From positions 4,712,001 through 4,776,000 of the forward strand of contig NZ_CP062983.1 in the NCBI RefSeq assembly GCF_015500095.1: a stretch of 64,000 nucleotides of DNA, read 5' to 3'. This document shows, piece after piece, positions 9,691-17,519 of this stretch. The notes below the pieces were generated by a model. That model had not been told where the DNA came from. It ran no database searches and saw only the letters and a program-made list of their open reading frames with translations. The stretch comes from Phototrophicus methaneseepsis (GTDB lineage Bacteria > Chloroflexota > Anaerolineae > Aggregatilineales > Phototrophicaceae). Both the position numbers and the translations under genes were made by a program. The first letter of the stretch is position 1; the number at the start of each line of letters is the position of its first letter.

Positions 9691-9724
9691 AAAAGCACTT
9701 ATCTATAGCTAGACAAGTGCTTTT
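9691..9724 (-). terminator. Terminator downstream of the LysM/SAF protein
   Basis: A 10-bp perfect inverted repeat (9691-9700 and 9715-9724) has A-rich and T-rich outer ends, so it could act in both directions. It lies 47 bases past the minus-strand stop at 9771. Confidence 0.7.
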
Positions 9725-9770
9725 AGTTTAACGAATGTTCCCAGCAGTGTGTAGCGCCGTTTGTGACCGC

Positions 9771-11642
9771 TCAGGGTTGGCTAATGGATGCCACATCGTG
9801 GGTGATCAAGGTTCGTGGTGGGATTGTCTGCGTTGTATAGACAGCCTGACCTGCGAGAAGTGCTTCAATAATCGCCTGGTCCGCTTCCCATCCGCCAGCA
9901 GAATCACCATAACGAGGTAGATAAACCCAGATGATACGATCTTGCTGAATAATCGTCCCCGCCGGAATTTCCTCGACGAAGGTCATAGGCACTTTGACGT
10001 AAGCCTCCGAAAAATCGGACAGGTCGAGCAAATCCTCGCCGACGTTTTGCGCTGTTAACACCTGCCCGGCGAAGATCGGCATCCGAGCGAATTGATCTAT
10101 GAACGATGCTGTATCTATGTAAGCACCTTCCGGCACGAGGTGAGCCGGGTATGTTTGCGGAGCGACCATATCCAGGCCGATGACCGCCCCCTGGGGTACA
10201 TCATGCAAAGCCGTGAAGATGGTTATATAGTCGCCTGACTCGGCTTCTGATTCATCAGGCTCCAGCATAAAAGTCCGTATGATCTCCCCTTCAACAATAG
10301 GAACCGCTGCCATTCTGCCGACGACAGCTTCATAGTCTGCATTGCCAAATGTTTCTATCTCCTCAAAACTGCGCCCCAGGAAGCCCTCAGACGTGAGCAT
10401 ATCGCGTGTAATTTCCACACCTGGGGATATATGCTGTGCTGCTACAAGCACCTGCACCGGATTCATAACCTGGGCGGGCGTTTGCCCCTCAAACGGGTTT
10501 AGGTCCGGCAGATGAGCCAACGAACCTTCAGAGCCCGTTATAGTCACATAATCCTCAGACACCCATCCTGTAGGAATGACATCCGTCTCACTGCCAAAAT
10601 TCAGCGCATAATTCACGAACAAGAGCCAATCCTGGTAGCGGCCTTGGATGACAACCCGCGACAGATCATCTTCTGGCGTCCAATAGCCTATGACATTATC
10701 GCCTACGACAGGCTCAGAACGCACGGGCACCTCTGCCACACCGCGTCGCAATTCCATGAGGACACAGGACCCCGTAGGAATCACCAACACATCCCCTACT
10801 TGTAGGAGCCCTGTAGACTCATCATATAATTTGTTCGCCCACCAAATCATCTCAGGTGCTGTATCATACATCTCTGCGATAAGCATTAAAGTCTCACCCG
10901 ATTGCACTGAATGAAGCAATATCTGGCATGATGCCTCGTTTGATGGCGTGGAACTCAGCGTCGGGGTATCGGATGGCATGGGTGTCATTGTCAGGGTCGG
11001 CGTGTGAGTCGCGGTTGGCATGGGCGTATCTGATGGCGTGATGGTAAATGTCGGCGTCAGTGTCAACGTGGGCGTCGCTGTATCCGTTAATGTGGCGGTG
11101 GATGTCGGTGTATACGTCGGTGTCGCTGTCATGACCTGGGCAACATCCAGCGCGTTAGAAACAACGCCAGCATGTGTATCCGTTGGCGTGCTTGATGCTC
11201 TCGGCCCCATCGTCACAGGGGACGTTGGCGTCGAGATGGGGTCCGCATAAGGCAGGACATCACGCCCCCGCTGCGTGAGGATCAGCAAGGCGCCTGCTAA
11301 GACCATCAGCGTCAAGACAGCAGCCGTTGCCATCATCCAGGGGTAGCGGCTTCGGGTCCGTTTTTGTTTCGTCCACATATCATCTTCTCTCATGGCGAGA
11401 ACCTCCTTTTGCTGATGATCCTGATTTTCACCTTGCGCGTAAGGCGCATGCCCGTTGGGATGGGCCATTTTCATACGCTGGATCAGGGCATCTTCTAACT
11501 GTTGTTGTGTTGCCTCATTTGCCTGCGGCTGCAAGCCAACCAGGGCATCAATCAGCTTGTCGTGGCTGGGTTCGTTTCTCTGCGCACGATTGATCGCATC
11601 AGACCATTCATCATGTTCAAATGGGTTATCATGTTCATTCAT
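9771..11642 (-). CDS. Single-pass membrane protein with LysM and SAF domains; putative anti-sigma partner
   Basis: This 623-aa protein starts at the ATG at 11642, which overlaps the end of the sigma-factor gene by 8 bases. Residues 1-100 are soluble and Gln/Glu/His-rich. Residues about 101-123 form one membrane segment (YPWMMATAAVLTLMVLAGALL). A Thr/Pro/Ser stalk follows (TPTPT-type repeats, about 130-235), then a LysM-like peptidoglycan-binding domain (SVQSGETLMLIAEMYDTAP to GDVLVIPTG). The C-terminal half has SAF/CpaB-like segments (VAAQHISPGVEITRDML, ALHDVPQGAVIGLDMV, VEEIPAGTIIQQDRIIWV). The topology suggests a cytoplasmic sigma-binding part and an outer wall-sensing part. The anti-sigma role rests only on the gene pairing. 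Confidence 0.75.
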   Translation of the reverse strand: MNEHDNPFEHDEWSDAINRAQRNEPSHDKLIDALVGLQPQANEATQQQLEDALIQRMKMAHPNGHAPYAQGENQDHQQKEVLAMREDDMWTKQKRTRSRYPWMMATAAVLTLMVLAGALLILTQRGRDVLPYADPISTPTSPVTMGPRASSTPTDTHAGVVSNALDVAQVMTATPTYTPTSTATLTDTATPTLTLTPTFTITPSDTPMPTATHTPTLTMTPMPSDTPTLSSTPSNEASCQILLHSVQSGETLMLIAEMYDTAPEMIWWANKLYDESTGLLQVGDVLVIPTGSCVLMELRRGVAEVPVRSEPVVGDNVIGYWTPEDDLSRVVIQGRYQDWLLFVNYALNFGSETDVIPTGWVSEDYVTITGSEGSLAHLPDLNPFEGQTPAQVMNPVQVLVAAQHISPGVEITRDMLTSEGFLGRSFEEIETFGNADYEAVVGRMAAVPIVEGEIIRTFMLEPDESEAESGDYITIFTALHDVPQGAVIGLDMVAPQTYPAHLVPEGAYIDTASFIDQFARMPIFAGQVLTAQNVGEDLLDLSDFSEAYVKVPMTFVEEIPAGTIIQQDRIIWVYLPRYGDSAGGWEADQAIIEALLAGQAVYTTQTIPPRTLITHDVASISQP

Positions 11643-12288
11643 GGATGATGTCTTCCTGCGTGAGGGCACTATCGTCATTTGTACGATCGTCATTTAAGGC
11701 GAACTTATGCTTCAGATCGTTCAGCGCACGGACCAAATGGCTAGCAACCGTACGCTCATCCAGGCCAAGCACGACGGCAATCTCTTGATTACGCAACCCA
11801 GCGAAAAAGCGCAGCGTCACAACCTCTTGGCGACGTGGTGATAAGGTCTGGATCTGTGCGTGTAGCTGTTTGAATAATTCTTTGCGGCTGATGACGTCAT
11901 CTGGCGTCAGCGCATGAGATGGTAAATCCGGGAGTTCATCAAGCGGCACATTACTGCTGCGATGCTGGTTACGGTAAAATTGAGCCACTTCATTGCTAGC
12001 GATGCGGAAGAGCCACCCGGCAAAGCTACCCGGCCCACGATCATTAAAGCCTGGCAGCGCGCTAACAACGCGCATAAAGATCGTTGCCGTAATATCTTCA
12101 GCATCTTGCTTACGCCCCACGCGGGCTGCAACGTAAGCAAACACACGGGGATAGTAATGTCGGTAAAGCCTGCGGAAGGCTTCCGGCTGATATACTGCTG
12201 CCTGGATAAGCTGAGCCTCATCGTTCAGTGCGTTGTGTTCATCAGGCGGTTGATCTGGCAAAGTATCTCTTGGTGATGCGCTCAACAA
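11635..12288 (-). CDS. RNA polymerase ECF-type sigma factor
   Basis: This is a sigma-70 family factor of the ECF class. Region 2 is seen as AFRRLYRHYYPRVFAYVAAR, DAEDITATIFMRV and GWLFRIASN. Region 4 is LSPRRQEVVTLRFF followed by the helix-turn-helix NQEIAVVLGLDERTVASHL. I place the start at TTG 12288 (or the adjacent TTG 12285) because GGAGGAG (12300-12294) sits 5-8 bases upstream. An ATG at 12327 gives 13 more residues but only a weak ribosome site. The stop overlaps the LysM/SAF membrane gene, so the two are translationally coupled, as is usual for sigma/anti-sigma pairs. Target promoters are unknown. Confidence 0.88.
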   Translation of the reverse strand: MLSASPRDTLPDQPPDEHNALNDEAQLIQAAVYQPEAFRRLYRHYYPRVFAYVAARVGRKQDAEDITATIFMRVVSALPGFNDRGPGSFAGWLFRIASNEVAQFYRNQHRSSNVPLDELPDLPSHALTPDDVISRKELFKQLHAQIQTLSPRRQEVVTLRFFAGLRNQEIAVVLGLDERTVASHLVRALNDLKHKFALNDDRTNDDSALTQEDIIHE

Positions 12289-12416
12289 ATAGACTCCTCC
12301 ATCAGCGGCTTTATATATAAAACGCATTTATCCCAAGAATACTGCATTGAGTGACGAGATTGAGTCGATGAGGAGAAGTTAGAGGGAGGGGGTTTGGAGA
12401 GGGATTTAAGAGAAGC

Positions 12417-12455
12417 AAAAATCAAGCTGACAAGCCCGTTTATAGGGGCTTGTCA
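12417..12455 (-). terminator. Terminator after the polytopic membrane protein
   Basis: A 10-bp perfect stem (12428-12437 with 12446-12455) is followed on the minus strand by a short T run at 12424-12420. It lies 15 bases after the stop at 12470. Confidence 0.75.
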
Positions 12456-12469
12456 ACTAAATGATACGC

Positions 12470-13222
12470 CTACGCAGGTCTATTAAACAAATCTCGGATT
12501 TGGACCATGCAATAGCGTACAAAAAACAAGCTCCACGCAACAATGCCCAGGAACTTCGCGCCATCTTCCAGCAAGTAGCGGATGTTGCTCATCGTACCTG
12601 TTGCCGCTTTCTGGACGCCATCAACCACGACGATGGGGTTACCTGTCGCATCCCCTAATGCAGTATAAACCCCCGGCAGCAGCTCATGTAGATTATCAAC
12701 TGCCAGGCTGATGAAAAAGAATATAGCTGCCAGTAGCATGAGCACATATTCAGAACGCCGCAGCAAATGCCGGAAGCTCAAGAAATAAATGCCAACAAGC
12801 ACAATATACAATGTGAAGACCACAGGCTCCGATACGCCGACGTAGTTGAGGAAGACATCATCGTGCAACAAGAATAGGTCATCGACAGTTAAATAAAATG
12901 ACAACAGGCTGGAAGCCAGTAAAAACTGGCGCGCCGGATGATCTGGATAGGACCGCAGCAGCAAATACGTAAAGTAGCAAATAGCCGCCGCACTCATCCA
13001 GATCAGGATGCCCAAATTGGAAATGAAGCCCGTATAAAAAGGCACCCCGCCCTCGTACGTCGTGTCGTTAATGAGCATCGATACCGGGACGCTTCTTTGA
13101 AAGGTCAGGATTAAGAAGAAGATGCCAATAGGGATGTAAACCCATAACAGTAAGGGGAGCAGCCTGCGGAATTGATACCTTGCGTCAGACAACAAAGAAC
13201 CTTGGTTGGATAACTCTTTCAT
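12470..13222 (-). CDS. Polytopic membrane protein of unknown function
   Basis: A 250-aa protein with about six or seven hydrophobic segments (for example LLPLLLWVYIPIGIFFLIL, LGILIWMSAAAICYFTYLLL, VVFTLYIVLVGIYFLSF, VLMLLAAIFFFISLAV). Charged residues are placed at membrane borders: DDLFLLHDD near residue 115, DNLHE near 178 and LEDGAKFLGI near 220. Asp/His residues at membrane faces are seen in membrane hydrolases such as the CREST superfamily, but I do not recognise the exact family and make no functional claim. It is transcribed alone, downstream of the SpoU methyltransferase on the same strand with a 157-bp gap. Confidence 0.65.
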   Translation of the reverse strand: MKELSNQGSLLSDARYQFRRLLPLLLWVYIPIGIFFLILTFQRSVPVSMLINDTTYEGGVPFYTGFISNLGILIWMSAAAICYFTYLLLRSYPDHPARQFLLASSLLSFYLTVDDLFLLHDDVFLNYVGVSEPVVFTLYIVLVGIYFLSFRHLLRRSEYVLMLLAAIFFFISLAVDNLHELLPGVYTALGDATGNPIVVVDGVQKAATGTMSNIRYLLEDGAKFLGIVAWSLFFVRYCMVQIRDLFNRPA

Positions 13223-13379
13223 TAGCTTGATCTCTATGTACAGTGAACATGTAACAATAACAACAACGATCGCCGTCTATGCGACCGTGAAGAAGCGTCA
13301 GAGCAACCAATCAAACAGCGGGAACTGCTTTAGGGGCTATCTATTTATTGAGCCTGATGATCTGGCATCAGGCAATTTC

Positions 13380-14156
13380 TTACGATATGCTGCGCTGGCG
13401 CACAGCCTCAAAGAGAATTACAGCCGTCGCACCCGCCGCATTGAGCGACTCGGTGGATTCTGCCATAGGGATCGCAACCGGGATGCCACCCAATGCCCGC
13501 GCATTATCGCTCACGCCGTGGGCTTCGTTGCCAATGATGAGCGTCCATGGCTGCGTCCAATCAACGGAGGTATAGCGCTCTTCAGCATCGCCCGTCGCGA
13601 CAAAAATCTGTGTGGATTCACAAAACGTCGCAATTTCCTGCCAGCTTGCTTCCACAATCGGCACTCGGAAGTGCGCCCCCATTCCGCTGCGCAGCACCTT
13701 AGGATTATAAGGATCGACACAGCCAGGGCTGAGGATGACCAGTTCGACGCCCGCGGCGCCTGCCGTCCGCAGAATCGTGCCCATATTGCCTGGTTCACGC
13801 ACAGCATCCAGCACGAGCATACGTAAAGGGTTATTTGGCAGTTCTGGCATGGGGATCGTGAACACACCCACCAGCCCGGATGTATTCTCTGTATCGCTAA
13901 CGTACTTAACAACGTCATCACTAGCCGGGAGCAGTTCCGTCCCCGCAGCGCGCAGTTGGTTGAGCAGCGGCGTCCCCTCGTTGGATTCACTGTAAAATGC
14001 AAACAAAGGACGACGATTGCGTGAGAGCGCATCCCCAATCAGCCGATGCCCTTCCAGCACCATTTTGCGCTCACCACGCCGGGCGCGCGCCTTCGTTTGC
14101 AGGGTTTTGGTCAGCTTCACACGCTGGTTCTGCGTGCTGGTAATCTGTTCAACCAT
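13380..14156 (-). CDS. SpoU/TrmH-family RNA 2'-O-ribose methyltransferase
   Basis: This 258-aa protein methylates ribose 2'-OH in rRNA or tRNA using S-adenosylmethionine. Residues about 1-90 form the L30e-like substrate-binding domain (QNQRVKLTKTLQTKARARR, VLEGHRLIGDA). The SPOUT knot domain follows with motif 1 LDAVREPGNMGTILRTAGA, motif 2 LIIGNEAHGVS and motif 3 IPMAESTESLNAAGATAV. In this family the Arg and Asn of motif 1 are catalytic. The ATG at 14156 has AAGGTGG 7 bases upstream; an alternative TTG at 14186 lacks a ribosome site. It belongs to the TrmH/RlmB-like group; the exact target nucleotide cannot be read from sequence. Confidence 0.9.
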   Translation of the reverse strand: MVEQITSTQNQRVKLTKTLQTKARARRGERKMVLEGHRLIGDALSRNRRPLFAFYSESNEGTPLLNQLRAAGTELLPASDDVVKYVSDTENTSGLVGVFTIPMPELPNNPLRMLVLDAVREPGNMGTILRTAGAAGVELVILSPGCVDPYNPKVLRSGMGAHFRVPIVEASWQEIATFCESTQIFVATGDAEERYTSVDWTQPWTLIIGNEAHGVSDNARALGGIPVAIPMAESTESLNAAGATAVILFEAVRQRSIS

Positions 14157-14288
14157 GGCACAACCACCTTTTACAGGCGAATTCAATCAATGACAAGCAA
14201 ATACTAATTTGGGCCAAATCTTTTGTAATAATCTTAAATAGCTAGCGTATTATAGATTTTAAACATATTCTACATTCGGAGCCATTCC

Positions 14289-14600
14289 ATGAAAGAAAAG
14301 AACAGTCCAAAAAAGAAATTTCCCGCTCTTCGCTTCATCATGCAGCTCTACAAAGGCATTGCTATCCTAATTGGTGGATTGTATGCCATTGTCGTTGTTT
14401 ATAGCCTTTTCCAGGATGGCATCTTTATGGCATTTATTGCTGCCATTTCAGGCTTCTTCGCTTTTGTCGGCATCTTTGCATTTGGCGAGTTCATCGAAGT
14501 TTTCTTGTCGATTGAGAGCACCAACCGCACGATGGTAGAATTACAAAAGCGTATACTACAACTTGAGATCAACGCAATCAACAAGAATGAGACGTTTTAG
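14289..14600 (+). CDS. Small membrane protein with two helices and a C-terminal coiled coil
   Basis: A 103-aa protein of unknown function. The N-terminus is Lys-rich (KEKNSPKKK). Two hydrophobic segments follow (about 20-42, YKGIAILIGGLYAIVVVYSL; about 47-70, FMAFIAAISGFFAFVGIFAFG). The C-terminal 30 residues look coiled-coil (NRTMVELQKRILQLEINAI). A CGGAG lies 9 bases before the ATG. It is divergent from the SpoU methyltransferase across an AT-rich 132-bp gap. It may be an oligomeric inner-membrane protein; no family is recognised. Confidence 0.65.
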   Translation: MKEKNSPKKKFPALRFIMQLYKGIAILIGGLYAIVVVYSLFQDGIFMAFIAAISGFFAFVGIFAFGEFIEVFLSIESTNRTMVELQKRILQLEINAINKNETF

Positions 14601-14639
14601 CAAGGCATCAGTCAAGCATCATGCATTGAGCCATTAAAT

Positions 14640-14666
14640 GCAAAGGGCGGCTCGATGAGTCGCCCT
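14640..14666 (-). terminator. Probable terminator of infC-rpmI-rplT
   Basis: A 9-bp GC-rich stem (14644-14652 with 14658-14666) is followed on the minus strand by TTTGCATTT. It lies 25 bases beyond the rplT stop. Confidence 0.65.
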
Positions 14667-14691
14667 GCTGATCGCTGCTTTAAATGGCGCT

Positions 14692-15045
14692 TTACTGATG
14701 CGCCTGGCTGACTTCTGCCAGCTTGCTGAAAGCAACCGCATCACGCACAGCCAGGTCGGCCATGACTTTGCGATCCATCTCAACACCCGCCTGCTTCAAG
14801 CCGTACATAAAGCGGCTGTAGGACAGGCCATTGATGCGAGCTGCTGCATTGATGCGCACAATCCACAGACGGCGCAGTTGACGCCGCCGCTGACGGCGGT
14901 CACGGTAAGCATAGAACAGGCTCTTGAGCATAGCCTCGTTCGAACGCTTGAACAGGCGGCCACGGGTACCCCATTGGCCTTTTGTCATCTTCAGTACTTT
15001 TTTGTGCTTACGGCGGCGCACAAAGCCGGTGCGTGCTCTAGGCAT
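14692..15045 (-). CDS. rplT: 50S ribosomal protein L20
   Basis: This protein binds 23S rRNA early in large-subunit assembly. The 117-aa sequence matches the family throughout: [19 protein letters not shown] at the start, a long basic helix with [18 protein letters not shown], then [20 protein letters not shown]. Length is normal. It is the last gene of infC-rpmI-rplT, the standard bacterial order. In other bacteria L20 represses this operon through a leader structure; no such structure could be confirmed here. Confidence 0.97.
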   Translation of the reverse strand: MPRARTGFVRRRKHKKVLKMTKGQWGTRGRLFKRSNEAMLKSLFYAYRDRRQRRRQLRRLWIVRINAAARINGLSYSRFMYGLKQAGVEMDRKVMADLAVRDAVAFSKLAEVSQAHQ

Positions 15046-15123
15046 GACATGAACTCCTGACAGAAAATGCCCAGAGCATGCACCCTGGGCGAATGATTGC
15101 GAACAATACCCAACGCAGCGAAA

Positions 15124-15372
15124 TTACGCGGGTGGGTTGGCCTTATACAGACCCAGATACGGTGCCAACCTGCGAATCCGCTTGAGGGTCGCCGGCTGGG
15201 AAACCAGTTGCATCTTATCCAACTGCTGCTTGACGCGCGATGAGCGACGACGACGGAAGTGGCTCTTACCACCCTTTGTACGCACAACCTTACCACTACC
15301 CGTAGTACGGAAGCGCTTCGCCGTTGCCTTGTGTGTCTTCAGCTTGTACTTCTTCTGCTTTTTCTTCGCCAC
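15124..15372 (-). CDS. rpmI: 50S ribosomal protein L35
   Basis: An 82-aa basic protein of the large subunit. The family signature is present: KLKTHKATAKRFRTTGSGKV near the start, then KGGKSHFRRRRSSRVKQQL. It is about 15-18 residues longer than the usual L35 (64-66 aa). The excess is at the C-terminus (KRIRRLAPYLGLYKANPPA). It lies between infC (18-base gap) and rplT (78-base gap), as expected. Confidence 0.95.
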   Translation of the reverse strand: MAKKKQKKYKLKTHKATAKRFRTTGSGKVVRTKGGKSHFRRRRSSRVKQQLDKMQLVSQPATLKRIRRLAPYLGLYKANPPA

Positions 15373-15390
15373 TGTGCGATTACTCCGTCG

Positions 15391-15933
15391 TTATTTCTTT
15401 TCAGCGATCGGCGCCAGGACCATGAGCATGTCACGGCCTTCCATGTTCGGCATTTGCTCGACCACGCTGACATCACTAAGTTCATCTTTAACGCCCTCGA
15501 GTCGTTCACGACCAATGTGAGAATGTGTAATCTCACGACCGCGGAAACGAAGACGGACCTTCACTTTTTTACCTTCTTCCAGCCATTTGCGCGCCCGCTT
15601 GAGGCTAATGCCAAGATGATAATCATCTGTCTTGGGCTTAAGCTGGATTTCCTTAACTTCGATTTTGACCTGGTTCTTTTTGGCGCGTTTCTCTTTACGC
15701 TTTTGCTCGTACTGGAACTTGCCAAAATCCATGACTTTACAGACAGGCGGGTTGGCTTCGGGCGCAACCTCTACCAGATCGAGGCCACGTTCGGTAGCCA
15801 TACCCAGGGCTTCGCGCAGCGGTACAATGCCGACATTGCGGGACGTAGGGCCTTTTTCGCCAGCTTCTTCCACAATTAGGCGCACTTCACGCGCGCGGAT
15901 CTCTTGATTGATACGATAATCGGAGCCGGAAAT
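15391..15933 (-). CDS. infC: Translation initiation factor IF-3, with a probable AUU start codon
   Basis: IF-3 binds the 30S subunit and checks initiator tRNA and start-codon pairing. The N-terminal domain includes DYRINQEIRAREVRLI, and the C-terminal domain has KEIQLKPKTDDYHLGI and KVKVRLRFRGREI. No ATG is available at the conserved N-terminus. A GTG at 15885 would cut off the conserved RINQEIRARE segment. The reading frame opens after TGA at 15948, and its only fitting start is ATT at 15933, 8 bases after AAAGG; this gives 180 aa, the normal IF-3 length. AUU starts in infC are established in E. coli and B. subtilis, where IF-3 represses its own synthesis by rejecting this codon. The same control is inferred here. 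Confidence 0.93.
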   Translation of the reverse strand: MSGSDYRINQEIRAREVRLIVEEAGEKGPTSRNVGIVPLREALGMATERGLDLVEVAPEANPPVCKVMDFGKFQYEQKRKEKRAKKNQVKIEVKEIQLKPKTDDYHLGISLKRARKWLEEGKKVKVRLRFRGREITHSHIGRERLEGVKDELSDVSVVEQMPNMEGRDMLMVLAPIAEKK

Positions 15934-16002
15934 CGCGTTAACCTTTCATCTCTCTCTATTGCAACATCAACAATATATGGTACATTGCCGATGTAGTACA
16001 TT

Positions 16003-16031
16003 AGTCTATCATAGCGGTTTTAGGCAGTCAA
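16003..16031 (-). promoter_or_regulatory. Promoter of infC-rpmI-rplT
   Basis: On the minus strand TTGACT (16031-16026) and TAGACT (16008-16003) are separated by exactly 17 bases. This gives a leader of about 60 nt before the AUU start. Confidence 0.65.
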
Positions 16032-16209
16032 TTATTAAATTAACTGTCTGAACGATTCGCCTTCGTGCTCGGAAGCACAAAATCAGGCCTCACCTGCGTG
16101 AACAAATCTGTTCACACATCGCGACCCAAGCGTGTTTACCTGCACCTTAGATGACTTCCTACTATCTTACATAAATAACCTGCGCCATCATACCCTTGAT
16201 AACTCCAAG

Positions 16210-17421
16210 ATGGCACTAGCAGTGGCACCAAAAGAAAGCACAAAACTTATGAGCAGTATTCCCGTCACCATCAGAAAAATCGAAACACCACGAGACTTTA
16301 AGGCCTTCTTTGAGTTCCCGTGGGTGCTCTATAAAGATGACCTGCACTGGGTTCCCCCTCTCGTCAGCGTTCGTAAAGAGCTGCTCGACAGGGAAAAAGG
16401 CCCCGCTTGGGAATATATCGAAGGGGAGCTCTTCGGCGCGTGGCGCGGCGAGCAGATGGTAGGCACCATCGCAGGCTTCGTCAGCCATCGTCATAATCAA
16501 TTTAACGACGATAACGTGGGATGGTTTGGCTTCTTCGAAGTCTATGATGATCAGGAAGCTGCCACTGCCCTGCTCAACGCAGCCGCAGAATGGGTATTTT
16601 CTCACGGTTATGATGCGATACTGGGGCCAGCCAATATGACGCTCCATGAGGAGTGCGGCTTACTGATTGAAAACTTCGACGATCCCGTTATTTTGATGCC
16701 TTATAACAAGTCCTATTATCAAAAGCTTGTCGAGAATGCTGGTTTCGGCAAGTCAATGGATGTCGTCAGCTTCTATTTTGATCGTGAGATGGCCCAGGAA
16801 GCAGGTGCTGCGGACCGCATGGCAAAAATTACCAAACGTGCCAGGGAGCGCAGCGGCATCACGATTCGTCCTATTGATGCCAAGCGCAAAAAAGAGGAGT
16901 TCCAACTCTTCCGCGACTTATACAATGACGCATGGATCAACAACTGGGGCTTTGTGCCGATGACAGACCGTGAACTGGATGCCCTTGTCGAGAGCCTGGG
17001 CCAGTTCTTCGACCCCAGCATGGCTTTCTTCGCGGAGGTCAATGGCGAACCAGCGGGCTTTGCACTGGCAATCCCCAACTTCAATGAAGTGCTCAAACTC
17101 GGCTACCCACGCCCCGGCACACCAGAAATCTTCACCCTGCTCAAAGTGCTGTGGTACTGGAAGGTGCAGCGCGTCATTACGGGGACCCGCCTCCCCTTAC
17201 TGGGTGTCAAGCAAGAATATCGTGATACGCCCGTTGTTATCTGTCTGATTGAGGCTGTTTTCAGAGCGATTACAGAGAGCCGCTATGGTTATATTGACTG
17301 TGGATGGGTGCTGGAAACAAACCCGCTCGTTAAATTAACGACCACGCTCGGGCTGAAGATATACAAGACACACCGCTTCTACCAGCAAGATGCACCTCAA
17401 CCGTTACCAGAGGATGCATAA
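16210..17421 (+). CDS. GNAT-like acyltransferase-family protein (uncharacterised)
   Basis: The protein (403 aa from 16210) resembles the bacterial family annotated as GNAT-superfamily N-acetyltransferases with about 380 residues. Two GNAT-like halves can be traced: FGAWRGEQMVGTIAGFVSHRHNQ near residue 75, and AFFAEVNGEPAGFALAIPNFNEVL near 280. The segment ILGPANMTLHEECGLLIENF between them is typical. Substrate and role are unknown. The start is uncertain: GTG 16132, ATG 16210 and ATG 16249 are all in frame and none has a strong ribosome site; homology begins around IPVTIRKIETPRDF, just after 16249. It is divergent from the infC operon and probably a single-gene transcript. Confidence 0.7.
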   Translation: MALAVAPKESTKLMSSIPVTIRKIETPRDFKAFFEFPWVLYKDDLHWVPPLVSVRKELLDREKGPAWEYIEGELFGAWRGEQMVGTIAGFVSHRHNQFNDDNVGWFGFFEVYDDQEAATALLNAAAEWVFSHGYDAILGPANMTLHEECGLLIENFDDPVILMPYNKSYYQKLVENAGFGKSMDVVSFYFDREMAQEAGAADRMAKITKRARERSGITIRPIDAKRKKEEFQLFRDLYNDAWINNWGFVPMTDRELDALVESLGQFFDPSMAFFAEVNGEPAGFALAIPNFNEVLKLGYPRPGTPEIFTLLKVLWYWKVQRVITGTRLPLLGVKQEYRDTPVVICLIEAVFRAITESRYGYIDCGWVLETNPLVKLTTTLGLKIYKTHRFYQQDAPQPLPEDA

Positions 17422-17424
17422 CCA

Positions 17425-17459
17425 TAAATAAAAACAGGGTACGCGGCGTCCGTACCCTG
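17425..17459 (-). terminator. Terminator after the lone solute-binding protein
   Basis: A 9-bp perfect stem (17435-17443 with 17451-17459) is followed on the minus strand by TTTTTATTTATGG. It may also stop the convergent plus-strand GNAT gene. Confidence 0.8.
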
Positions 17460-17519
17460 CTGCTATCTCCATATAGGCTGAATCTCTATGGTGAGTGCCT
17501 TATAAATAAGCGATTCAGC

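Noticed and set aside
13352-13373. Terminator after the SpoU methyltransferase
   Set aside because: An 8-bp inverted repeat exists, but no T run follows on the minus strand. It is left as a simple hairpin.
16098-16115. Inverted repeat GTGAACA-AATC-TGTTCAC as a LexA box
   Set aside because: The GAAC/GTTC half-sites are 6 bases apart instead of the 4 typical of Gram-positive LexA boxes, and neither neighbouring gene is an SOS gene. It may still be an operator.
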